A program made the position numbers and the translations under genes. From NCBI GenBank assembly GCA_904394215.1, contig CAJFNF010000027.1, positions 1 to 47,873 on the forward strand: 47,873 nucleotides of DNA, read 5' to 3'. Below the pieces are notes generated by a model. The model saw nothing but the letters and a program-made list of their open reading frames with translations. It was not told the DNA's origin and did not search any database. The DNA is from an uncultured Faecalibacterium sp. GTDB lineage: Bacteria > Bacillota > Clostridia > Oscillospirales > Ruminococcaceae. This document shows, piece after piece, positions 1 to 6,268 of the stretch (the stretch's first letter is position 1; each line of letters opens with the position of its first letter).

Positions 1-140
1 TGTATTTTTGTCTGGACATACGAACACCCCCTGTATAGGTTTATTTTCCTACACAGGGGGCGTTTTGTCTATTGTCCGTTTTTACTGGTTCGGTTCACTT
101 CCGGGGGCTCTTTGTGTACTTTGGTGGGACCCCGACGTCC
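1..140. other. Non-coding start of window with hairpin
   Basis: No credible gene. An inverted repeat at 27-60 (arms CCCCCTGT and ACAGGGGG with a T-rich loop) is followed rightward by CGTTTTG, so it may terminate a gene left of the window; the T-run is short and the leftward side is not T-rich. Positions 99-116 carry an 18-base string that recurs inverted at 39925-39942 in another non-coding stretch. Confidence 0.4.
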
Positions 141-605
141 TTACTCAATGTCGATCAGGTTCTGGTTGGGCTTGGGCAGCTCCTTCTTGGCCTCGGCACG
201 GGGCAGGGTGATCTTCAGGACGCCGTCCTCAAACTTTGCGTGGATGTCTTCCTTCTTGACTTCCTCGCCCACATAGAAGCTGCGGGCGCAGGTGCCCGAG
301 AAGGTCTCGCGGCGGACATAGCGGCCTTCCTTGCCCGACTCGTTGTTGGTGTGGCTGCGGACAGCCTGGATGGTCAGATAGCCATCTTCCAGCTGCATCT
401 TGACGTCCTCTTTCTTGCAGCCGGGCAGATCCACATCCATCTCATAGCCGGCCTCGGTTTCCTTCACATCGGTCTTCATCATGTTGGCAACCCGTTTGCC
501 GAAGGTATTGCGGGTCTCGCGGTTCAGCTCCCGATCCATGTCGCCGAAGAACGGATCAAACCAATCATCAAACAGATTTTCATGGAAAACAGCAGGCAGT
601 AACAT
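141..605 (-). CDS. Hsp20/alpha-crystallin small heat shock protein (copy 1)
   Basis: A 154-residue small heat shock protein, an ATP-independent cytoplasmic holdase that binds unfolding proteins until DnaK/GroEL can refold them. The N-terminus (MLLPAVFHENLFDDWFDPFF) is followed by the alpha-crystallin domain at about residues 42-138, including DVDLPGCKKEDVK, a GYLTIQA strand and the closing motif FEDGVLKITLP. The length is normal for bacterial Hsp20. The ATG is preceded by GGAGG eight bases upstream. It is transcribed alone from a promoter overlapped by a CIRCE element, so HrcA repression is expected. A paralogue (983-1447) lies just upstream in the same orientation, roughly four-fifths identical by eye, which indicates a recent tandem duplication. 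Function is secure at family level. Confidence 0.95.
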   Translation of the reverse strand: MLLPAVFHENLFDDWFDPFFGDMDRELNRETRNTFGKRVANMMKTDVKETEAGYEMDVDLPGCKKEDVKMQLEDGYLTIQAVRSHTNNESGKEGRYVRRETFSGTCARSFYVGEEVKKEDIHAKFEDGVLKITLPRAEAKKELPKPNQNLIDIE

Positions 606-728
606 AAGTCAAACCTCCAATCACGGCCCCTTGCGGGAACCGGTACAATCACAGTTACGATCGAAGGCGGAAGCTCCCGGCCCGGAGCTCTTTGTTCCTC
701 CGGGCCCCTTCCTCCTGATCACGGCTTT

Positions 729-757
729 ATTATAGCACGCATTTTTAGCACTGTCAA
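729..757 (-). promoter_or_regulatory. Sigma-A promoter of hsp20 copy 1
   Basis: Read leftward, a perfect -35 TTGACA (752-757) and -10 TATAAT (729-734) are separated by 17 bases. Transcription should start near 722, leaving a structured leader of about 117 bases before the ATG at 605. The -35 box lies inside the CIRCE element. Confidence 0.85.
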
Positions 758-771
758 GCATAGAGTGCTAA
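745..771. promoter_or_regulatory. CIRCE element (HrcA operator), hsp20 copy 1
   Basis: The sequence is TTAGCACTG, nine bases, then GAGTGCTAA, which matches the CIRCE consensus (TTAGCACTC-N9-GAGTGCTAA) at 17 of 18 arm positions. It covers the -35 box, so bound HrcA would block RNA polymerase. The HrcA family role is established; its use here is inferred. Confidence 0.9.
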
Positions 772-899
772 AATTTTTAAATTTTCACATTCTTGTCACG
801 TCCCCGCCCTTCCAGCCTAAATAGCGCTTGTATCCGTCTCTTTTAAAGCAGAAGCCACACTGTTCAGCGATCAAGCTTTCTTTGTGCTTGTTTTTCCAG

Positions 900-944
900 A
901 ACACAAAATGCCCCCGGGAGGCTTTTCAGTCTCCCGGGGGCATT
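900..944 (-). terminator. Intrinsic terminator of hsp20 copy 2
   Basis: A 13-bp stem (908-920 with 931-943, arms built on CCCCCGGGAG) has a 10-base loop and is followed, reading leftward, by TTTTGTGTT. It lies 40 bases past the stop codon of the second hsp20 gene and separates the two copies transcriptionally. Confidence 0.75.
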
Positions 945-982
945 GGTTTACATCCCGGCCAGCACAAGGGCTGGGGCGCAGG

Positions 983-1447
983 TTACTCGATTTCAATCAG
1001 ATTCTGATTGGCAGCGGGCAGCTCCTGCTGGGTCTGAGGATGGGGCAGGCTGAACTTCAGCACGCCGTCCTCAAACTTTGCGTGGATGTCTTCCTTCTTC
1101 ACATCTTCACCCACATAGAAGCTGCGGGCGCAGGTGCCGGAGAAGCTTTCGCGGCGCACATAACGGCCTTCCTTGTCGGTCTTGTCGTTGTTGTGGCTGC
1201 GGACAGCCTGGATGGTCAGATAGCCGTTTTCCAGTTCCATCTTGACGTCCTCTTTCTTGCAGCCGGGCAGATCGACGGCCACTTCATAAGCGTCGCCGGT
1301 ATCCTTGACGTCGGTCTTCATCATGTTTGCGCCGCGCTTGCCAAAAACCTGGTGGGATTCGCGGTTCATTTCGCGATCCATGTCATCGAAGAACGGATCA
1401 AACCAATCATCGAAAAGATTCTCATGAAAAACAGCAGGCAGTAACAT
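983..1447 (-). CDS. Hsp20/alpha-crystallin small heat shock protein (copy 2)
   Basis: A second 154-residue Hsp20 with the same N-terminal 20 residues as copy 1 and the same alpha-crystallin core (DLPGCKKEDVK, GYLTIQAVRSH, GRYVRRESFSGTCARSFYVG, FEDGVLKFSLP). Differences concentrate in the region between the N-terminal segment and the domain and in the C-terminal tail, where KK pairs are replaced by QQ. These are the parts that usually govern oligomer assembly and substrate choice, so the copies may form mixed oligomers (inference). The ATG is preceded by GGAGG with the same eight-base spacing. It has its own promoter, CIRCE and terminator. Confidence 0.95.
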   Translation of the reverse strand: MLLPAVFHENLFDDWFDPFFDDMDREMNRESHQVFGKRGANMMKTDVKDTGDAYEVAVDLPGCKKEDVKMELENGYLTIQAVRSHNNDKTDKEGRYVRRESFSGTCARSFYVGEDVKKEDIHAKFEDGVLKFSLPHPQTQQELPAANQNLIEIE

Positions 1448-1557
1448 AAGTCAAACCTCCAATCAACAGCCCCCGTCGGGGGGCTGATCCGTGCTCCCGG
1501 CGGCGGGAACCCCCGGGGTTTTGATCCCCCGGTGCCCTTCCTCCTGAGCACAGCTAT

Positions 1558-1586
1558 ACTATAACACGGATTATTAGCGCTGTCAA
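1558..1586 (-). promoter_or_regulatory. Sigma-A promoter of hsp20 copy 2
   Basis: Read leftward: -35 TTGACA (1581-1586), 17-base spacer, -10 TATAGT (1558-1563). The architecture is identical to the first hsp20 promoter. The predicted leader is about 104 bases and contains G/C-rich hairpins. Confidence 0.8.
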
Positions 1587-1600
1587 GTATAGAGTGCTAA
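1574..1600. promoter_or_regulatory. CIRCE element (HrcA operator), hsp20 copy 2
   Basis: TTAGCGCTG, nine bases, then GAGTGCTAA: two arm mismatches from the CIRCE consensus, one more than at copy 1. It overlaps the -35 box. The weaker arm may mean looser repression of this copy (inference). Confidence 0.85.
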
Positions 1601-1672
1601 AATTCACATCTCCGTCACAAAGTGTTCACACATCCTGCTGCGGTTTTAAAATCACGCTATCTTTCGTTCTTT

Positions 1673-2092
1673 TTAGAAGAAGGCGTCGTAGCTGTCGTAT
1701 TCTTCGGCCTGGGCCTTCATCTCTTCCAGCACCGCTTCGGCCTGGTCCAGCTGGCTGGGCCCTGCCCCCGACTCACTCACCAGGGCCCGCACCGCCGCCG
1801 CCAGGTCCCCGCCGAACAGGGTATCCAACCGCTCCCGCATACAATAGACCCCGTAGGCCCGCCGGGTCACCACCGGCTCATAGACATTGCGGTTGGCGTC
1901 CCGGGTCACCTTGACCCAGCCCTTTGCCTCCAGACGCCCCAGGAAGGTCAGCAGGGTCCCGTCGGCCCAACCCTTTGCCTTCAGCCGCTGGCCGATCTCC
2001 CGCCGGGTGGCGGGCGCCTTTTCCCACAATGCCAGCAGCACCTGTTCTTCCGCCCCCGAGAGGGGTTTGCAGCGCTCCGGTAAGCCGTACAT
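1673..2092 (-). CDS. BlaI/MecI/CopY-family transcriptional repressor
   Basis: A 139-residue winged-helix repressor of the BlaI/MecI/CopY (penicillinase repressor) family. The N-terminal 80 residues hold the DNA-binding fold (LSGAEEQVLLALWEKAPATR, then a recognition-helix region and KGWVKVTRDANRNVYEPVV, the wing); the rest forms a helical dimerisation arm. The start is the ATG at 2092 because TGGAGGA lies eight bases upstream; in-frame codons further upstream fall in the promoter. Family members are usually inactivated by proteolysis from a BlaR1/MecR1 membrane sensor or respond to copper (CopY). No such partner, beta-lactamase or copper pump is next to it, and the CxCx4CxC metal motif of CopY is absent. 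Operator-like TACATTTGTA sites in front of it suggest autorepression. Targets and inducer are unknown. Confidence 0.85.
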   Translation of the reverse strand: MYGLPERCKPLSGAEEQVLLALWEKAPATRREIGQRLKAKGWADGTLLTFLGRLEAKGWVKVTRDANRNVYEPVVTRRAYGVYCMRERLDTLFGGDLAAAVRALVSESGAGPSQLDQAEAVLEEMKAQAEEYDSYDAFF

Positions 2093-2118
2093 GTCGGATT
2101 CCTCCATTTTCTTTCTAC

Positions 2119-2128
2119 TACATTTGTA
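2119..2128. promoter_or_regulatory. BlaI/CopY-type operator, site 1
   Basis: TACATTTGTA fits the TACANNTGTA core recognised by BlaI/MecI/CopY repressors. It sits just downstream of the predicted -10 of the repressor gene, where a bound dimer would block initiation. Confidence 0.65.
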
Positions 2129-2140
2129 ATCATTTGCTTT

Positions 2141-2169
2141 AGTATAACAGATTTGCCACGAGGCCGCAA
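2141..2169 (-). promoter_or_regulatory. Promoter of the BlaI-family gene
   Basis: Read leftward: -35 TTGCGG (2164-2169), 17-base spacer, -10 TATACT (2141-2146). Transcription would start near 2134, placing operator site 1 at about +6 to +15. Confidence 0.6.
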
Positions 2170-2211
2170 TCACCGTTTTCCCATTTATAGGGCCATTTTT
2201 CAGTATATTAC

Positions 2212-2254
2212 TACATTTGTATTTGTTTTTGTCCTTCATATGGAGACATTTGTA
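2212..2254. promoter_or_regulatory. BlaI/CopY-type operators, sites 2 and 3
   Basis: A second exact TACATTTGTA lies at 2212-2221 and a one-mismatch copy, GACATTTGTA, at 2245-2254, 33 bases apart (about three helical turns). They lie upstream of the predicted serC promoter and beyond that of the repressor, so they could serve looping or control of the serC-serA side. No other gene lies between 2093 and 2395. Confidence 0.5.
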
Positions 2255-2306
2255 CGTTCTGTGTTTTCAGAGCCTGTCTGCACCAGTCTTTTTGTGCAAA
2301 AGGCCT

Positions 2307-2342
2307 CTTGTTTTCGCCCCCTGAAAACCTTTATACTTTGTA
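2307..2342 (+). promoter_or_regulatory. Probable serC-serA promoter
   Basis: TTGTTT (about 2308-2313), an 18-base spacer and TATACT (about 2332-2337) form a usable sigma-A promoter roughly 60 bases before the serC start codon. A small AGCGC/GCGCT hairpin follows in the leader. Confidence 0.5.
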
Positions 2343-2395
2343 GCAACACAGCGCATCAGCGCTATTTTAGGAAAGAGAAGACGGAGGGAACCATC

Positions 2396-3478
2396 ATGGC
2401 TAGAGTTTACAATTTCAGCGCCGGGCCCAGCATGCTGCCCGAGGCAGTTCTGAAGAAGGCACAGGCCGAGCTGCTGGATTACCACAGCAGCGGCCAGAGC
2501 GTCATGGAGATGAGCCACCGCAGCAAGTGGTTTGACGATATCATCCACAACACCGAGGCCTCCCTGCGGCGTCTGATGCAGATCCCCGACAACTATAAAG
2601 TGGGCTTTTTCCAGGGCGGCGCCACCCAGCAGTTTGCGATGGTGCCCCTGAACTTCATGACCACCGGCAAGGCCGACTACATTGTCACCGGCAACTTCTC
2701 CAACCTGGCCGCCAAAGAGGCCGCCAAGTTCGGCGAGGCCCGGATCGTGGCTTCCAGCAAGGACAAGAACTTCACCTATATTCCCGACGTCAAGGCCATC
2801 CCCTACAACCCCGACGCCAGCTACATCCACATCTGCCAGAACAACACCATCTTCGGCACCCAGTATGTGGAGATCCCCCAGGTGGAGGGCATCCCCCTGG
2901 TGGCCGACATGAGCTCGATGATCCTGTCCCGGCCGGTGGATGTCAGCCAGTACGGCTGCATCTACTTCGGCGTCCAGAAGAACGTGGCCCCCGCCGGCAT
3001 GGCCATCGCCATCATCCGGGAGGACCTGCTGGGCCACGCGGCCGACAACGTCCCCACCATGATGAACTACACCACCCTGATCAACAAGGACAGCATGTAC
3101 AACACCCCGCCCTGCTGGTGCATCTATATGACCGGCCTGGTGCTGGATTATCTGGAGCATGAGATCGGCGGCCTGGCCGAGATGCAGAAGATCAACGAGG
3201 CCAAGGCCAAGGTCCTGTATGACTATCTGGACAGCCAGGACTTCTACCACAACCCGGTGGAGCACCGCTACCGCAGCACCATGAACGTTACCTTTACCAG
3301 CCCCAACCCCGACATGGACAAGAAATTCTGCGCAGAAGCCACCGAAGCAGGCTTTGTCAACCTGAAGGGCCACCGCCTGGTGGGCGGCATGCGTGCTTCC
3401 ATCTACAACGCCATGCCCCCGGAGGGCATCGACAAGCTGGTCGCCTTCATGGAGACCTTCCGCAAGAACAACGCCTGA
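2396..3478 (+). CDS. serC: Phosphoserine aminotransferase
   Basis: A 360-residue class V aminotransferase that converts 3-phosphohydroxypyruvate and glutamate to O-phosphoserine and 2-oxoglutarate, step two of serine synthesis; SerC also acts in the DXP-dependent pyridoxal phosphate route in some bacteria. Family hallmarks are NFSAGPSMLPEAVL at the N-terminus, the HRS motif near residue 41, GGATQQFA for phosphate binding, and the PLP lysine K195 in YFGVQKNVAPAG. The C-terminal GHRLVGGMRASIYNAMP is the typical SerC ending. Start: ATG at 2396 with GGAGGG ahead; upstream in-frame codons would run through the promoter. It forms an operon with serA 24 bases downstream. Confidence 0.97.
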   Translation: MARVYNFSAGPSMLPEAVLKKAQAELLDYHSSGQSVMEMSHRSKWFDDIIHNTEASLRRLMQIPDNYKVGFFQGGATQQFAMVPLNFMTTGKADYIVTGNFSNLAAKEAAKFGEARIVASSKDKNFTYIPDVKAIPYNPDASYIHICQNNTIFGTQYVEIPQVEGIPLVADMSSMILSRPVDVSQYGCIYFGVQKNVAPAGMAIAIIREDLLGHAADNVPTMMNYTTLINKDSMYNTPPCWCIYMTGLVLDYLEHEIGGLAEMQKINEAKAKVLYDYLDSQDFYHNPVEHRYRSTMNVTFTSPNPDMDKKFCAEATEAGFVNLKGHRLVGGMRASIYNAMPPEGIDKLVAFMETFRKNNA

Positions 3479-3502
3479 GCTTTGCCATGGAGGAACTGAC
3501 CC

Positions 3503-4666
3503 ATGTTTACCATTCAGACTTTAAATGCCATCAGCCCGGTGGGCCTGGCCAAACTGCCCAAGAACCTGTTTGAGGTGGCGGTCAACGCCGACGCCCCCGA
3601 CGGGATCCTGGTGCGGAGCGCCGACCTGCTGAACACCGAATTCAAGCCCAACCTGCTGGCCATTGCCCGGGCCGGCGCCGGCGTCAACAACATCCCCCTG
3701 GACCGCTGCAGCGAGCAGGGCATCGTGGTGTTCAACACCCCCGGCGCCAACGCCAATGCGGTGGCCGAGCTGGTCACCGGCATGCTGATTGCCGGCAGCC
3801 GCAACGTGCCGGCAGCCGCCGTCTGGGCCCAGGACCTGGCCGGGGACCCCAACCTGAAGAAGGATGTGGAGAAGGGCAAAAAGCAGTTTGTGGGCAATGA
3901 AATTGCCGGCAAGGTGCTGGGCGTCATCGGCCTGGGGGCCATCGGTTCCCGGGTGGCCAACAACGCCATCAGCCTGGGGATGGAGGTTTACGGCTACGAC
4001 CCCTACATCTCCATCGACGCTGCCTGGAACCTGAGCAGCCAGGTCCATCACTGCGTCAACCTGAACGATATGCTGCCCCTGTGCGACTATCTGACCATCC
4101 ACGTCCCCTATCTGCCCACCACCAAGGACACCATCAACGCCCAGACCCTGTCCCTGTGCAAGGACGGCGTCAAGGTGCTGAACTACGCCCGGGGCGAGCT
4201 GGTGAACAATGCCGCCATCCTGGAAGCCCTGGACAGCGGCAAGGTGGCCATGTATATGACGGATTTTGCCGCCGAGGAACTGCTCCATAAGCCGGGCGTC
4301 ATCTGTACCCCCCACCTGGGCGCCTCCACCCCCGAGGCGGAGGACAACTGCGCCATCATGGCCGCCCAGGAGCTGAGCGACTATCTGCGGAACGGCAACA
4401 TCACCCATTCGGTGAACATGCCCGACGTCCGCCAGCCCCGTGCCGGCGGCAGACGGGTCTGCATCATCCACAGGAATGAGCCGGGCGTCATCAGCCAGAT
4501 CACGGCTCTCACCACCGCCGCCAAGCTGAACATCGAGAACATGGTGAACAAGAGCAAAAAGAACATGGCCTACACCATGCTGGATGTCACCGGCGCCATG
4601 GACGCCGACCAGCTGAAACAGAAGCTGGCCGAGATCCCGGCCGTCATCCGGGTCCGCATCCTGTAA
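3503..4666 (+). CDS. serA: D-3-phosphoglycerate dehydrogenase (387-residue form with ACT domain)
   Basis: Oxidises 3-phosphoglycerate to 3-phosphohydroxypyruvate with NAD+, the committed step of serine synthesis. The 387-residue protein has a split substrate domain, a Rossmann domain with GLGAIGSRVANNA (about residues 145-157), the catalytic arginine in NYARGELV, and the histidine of TPHLGASTPEAED. A C-terminal ACT domain (GGRRVCIIHRNEPGVISQIT) suggests feedback by serine. It lacks the extra intervening domain of long SerA enzymes. The ATG is preceded by GGAGG. A strong terminator follows. serB is not in this window. Confidence 0.95.
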   Translation: MFTIQTLNAISPVGLAKLPKNLFEVAVNADAPDGILVRSADLLNTEFKPNLLAIARAGAGVNNIPLDRCSEQGIVVFNTPGANANAVAELVTGMLIAGSRNVPAAAVWAQDLAGDPNLKKDVEKGKKQFVGNEIAGKVLGVIGLGAIGSRVANNAISLGMEVYGYDPYISIDAAWNLSSQVHHCVNLNDMLPLCDYLTIHVPYLPTTKDTINAQTLSLCKDGVKVLNYARGELVNNAAILEALDSGKVAMYMTDFAAEELLHKPGVICTPHLGASTPEAEDNCAIMAAQELSDYLRNGNITHSVNMPDVRQPRAGGRRVCIIHRNEPGVISQITALTTAAKLNIENMVNKSKKNMAYTMLDVTGAMDADQLKQKLAEIPAVIRVRIL

Positions 4667-4677
4667 ATCAAATCCAA

Positions 4678-4714
4678 AAGCCCCGGGCTGCCTCCACAGC
4701 GGCCCGGGGTTTTC
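4678..4714 (+). terminator. Terminator of serC-serA
   Basis: Stem CCCCGGGC (4681-4688) with GCCCGGGG (4702-4709), then TTTTCT, starting 15 bases after the serA stop codon. Confidence 0.85.
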
Positions 4715-4720
4715 TGATGG

Positions 4721-4756
4721 AAAAAGCCGCCCCGGTGAGGTGCCGGGACGGCTTTT
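4721..4756 (-). terminator. Terminator of the dcw (mra) operon
   Basis: Read leftward, AAAAGCCGTCCCGGC pairs with an imperfect GCCGGGGCGGCTTTTT arm and ends in a T-run. It lies just past the murE stop codon and faces the serA terminator, insulating the two convergent operons. Confidence 0.75.
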
Positions 4757-4775
4757 GCTGTGTCTTGTTCGGTTG

Positions 4776-6254
4776 TTATTCCAGGCCGATCTGGCGGGCG
4801 TACTCTTCCAGCAGTTCCCGCTCCAGGAATGGGGTCTTGACCCCCATCCGGTCCCGGTAGGTCTCATGACCCTTGCCGATGACGGCGATCAGGTCCCCGG
4901 GCTGGGCGTGGTCCACCGCATAGTGGAGGGCGTCCAGACGGTCGGGGATCTCCACAAACTTGGCGTCGGGATTGCCCTTCATCATGCCCTGGCGGATGTC
5001 GGCCAGGATGTCCTCCACCTTTTCAAAGCGGTTGTTGTCCTCGGTGAGGATGGAGAAGTCGGCCATCTTGGCGCAGATCTCACCCATGCCGTAGCGGCGG
5101 AGCTTGGAGCGGTTGCCGCCGCAGCCGAACACCACCACCAGCCGGTGGGGGTTGTAGGCCCGCAGGGTGGTCAGCAGGCTCTCGGTGGACACCTCGTTGT
5201 GGGCGTAGTCCAGCAGGATGGTAAACTTTTTGCTGATGGGCACCAGCTCCACCCGGCCCTTCACCACGCAGCGGGCCAGGCCGTCGTGGATGGCCTGATC
5301 CGGCACACCCAGCTCCTTGCCCACAGCCAGGGCGGCCAGGGCGTTGTAGACGCTGAACGAGCCCGGCATGTTGACCCGGACGTCCATCACGTCCTTGCCG
5401 CTGACGTGGAAGGTGACCCCCAGGAAATCATGGGTCCGCAGCAGCTGGCAGTCTCCGGCCCGGTAGTCGGCCTTCTCCCCCATGCCGTAGGTTACCAGCC
5501 GGCAGGTGTGGCCTTCCAGCAGGGCCTCGGTGTTGGGGTCGTCGATGTTGACGATGCCGGTGTCGCAGCGCTGGAACAGCTTGCCCTTCCAGCTGCGGTA
5601 TTCCTCAAAGCTGGCGTGTTCGCCGGGGCCGATGTGGTCGGGGGACAGGTTGGTAAAGACGCCCACGTTGTAGTGGATGCCGGCCACCCGGTCCATCATC
5701 AGGCCCTGGCTGGAAACCTCCATCACCACCGTGTCACAGCCGGCCTCCACAAAGGTGTGGAAGATCTTCTGCAGCTCATAGCTCTCGGGAGTGGTGTTGG
5801 CAGTGTCCTCATGGTGGCCCATGTAGTAGACGCCGTTGGTGCCGATCATTCCCACCTTGCGGCCCGCAGCCTCCAGAACGCTGCGGATCATGTGGGCGGT
5901 GGTGGTCTTGCCCTTGGTGCCAGTGACGCCGATCATGGTCATCTTCCGGGAGGGGTTGCCGAACAGGTTGGCGCTCATCAGGGCCATGGCATAGCGGCTG
6001 CTCTCCACCTTCAGGACGGTGACCCCGGCCAGGCCGGCCAGGTCGATGTCGTGCTGGATCACAATGGCTGCGGCGCCCTTGGCGGCGCAGTCGGCGGCAT
6101 AGTCATGGCTGTCCCGCTGGGTGCCCACAATGCAGACAAACAGGGTCCCGGGTCCGGCTTTCCGGCTGTCGTAGACAATGTCGGTGATCTCGGTGTCCAT
6201 GCTGCCCTGTACCAGGGTACAGGCAATTCCTTCGGTCAAAGCAGATAATTTCAT
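4776..6254 (-). CDS. murE: UDP-MurNAc-tripeptide synthetase (MurE), variant substrate motif
   Basis: ATP-dependent cytoplasmic ligase that adds the third amino acid to UDP-MurNAc-L-Ala-D-Glu. The 492-residue protein has the Mur P-loop GVTGTKGKTTTAH (about 110-121), NTTPES, the NLSPDHIG motif, LLDYAHNE and the MurE-typical IGKGHETY (460-464). The residue-selecting motif, DNPR in meso-diaminopimelate enzymes, reads DNNR (406-409) here: the arginine that contacts the diaminopimelate carboxylate is kept but the proline is changed. The ATG at 6254 (family-typical MKLSAL, GAGGAG 10 bases ahead) is preferred over the ATG at 6272, which overlaps the upstream stop codon. murE normally sits between the PBP gene and murF; here it ends the cluster. 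Confidence 0.93.
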   Translation of the reverse strand: MKLSALTEGIACTLVQGSMDTEITDIVYDSRKAGPGTLFVCIVGTQRDSHDYAADCAAKGAAAIVIQHDIDLAGLAGVTVLKVESSRYAMALMSANLFGNPSRKMTMIGVTGTKGKTTTAHMIRSVLEAAGRKVGMIGTNGVYYMGHHEDTANTTPESYELQKIFHTFVEAGCDTVVMEVSSQGLMMDRVAGIHYNVGVFTNLSPDHIGPGEHASFEEYRSWKGKLFQRCDTGIVNIDDPNTEALLEGHTCRLVTYGMGEKADYRAGDCQLLRTHDFLGVTFHVSGKDVMDVRVNMPGSFSVYNALAALAVGKELGVPDQAIHDGLARCVVKGRVELVPISKKFTILLDYAHNEVSTESLLTTLRAYNPHRLVVVFGCGGNRSKLRRYGMGEICAKMADFSILTEDNNRFEKVEDILADIRQGMMKGNPDAKFVEIPDRLDALHYAVDHAQPGDLIAVIGKGHETYRDRMGVKTPFLERELLEEYARQIGLE

Positions 6255-6268
6255 CGCTGATTCACTCC

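Noticed and set aside
2267-3373. Open frame antisense to serC
   Set aside because: It is Gly/Val/His-rich shadow sequence opposite a perfectly conserved SerC.
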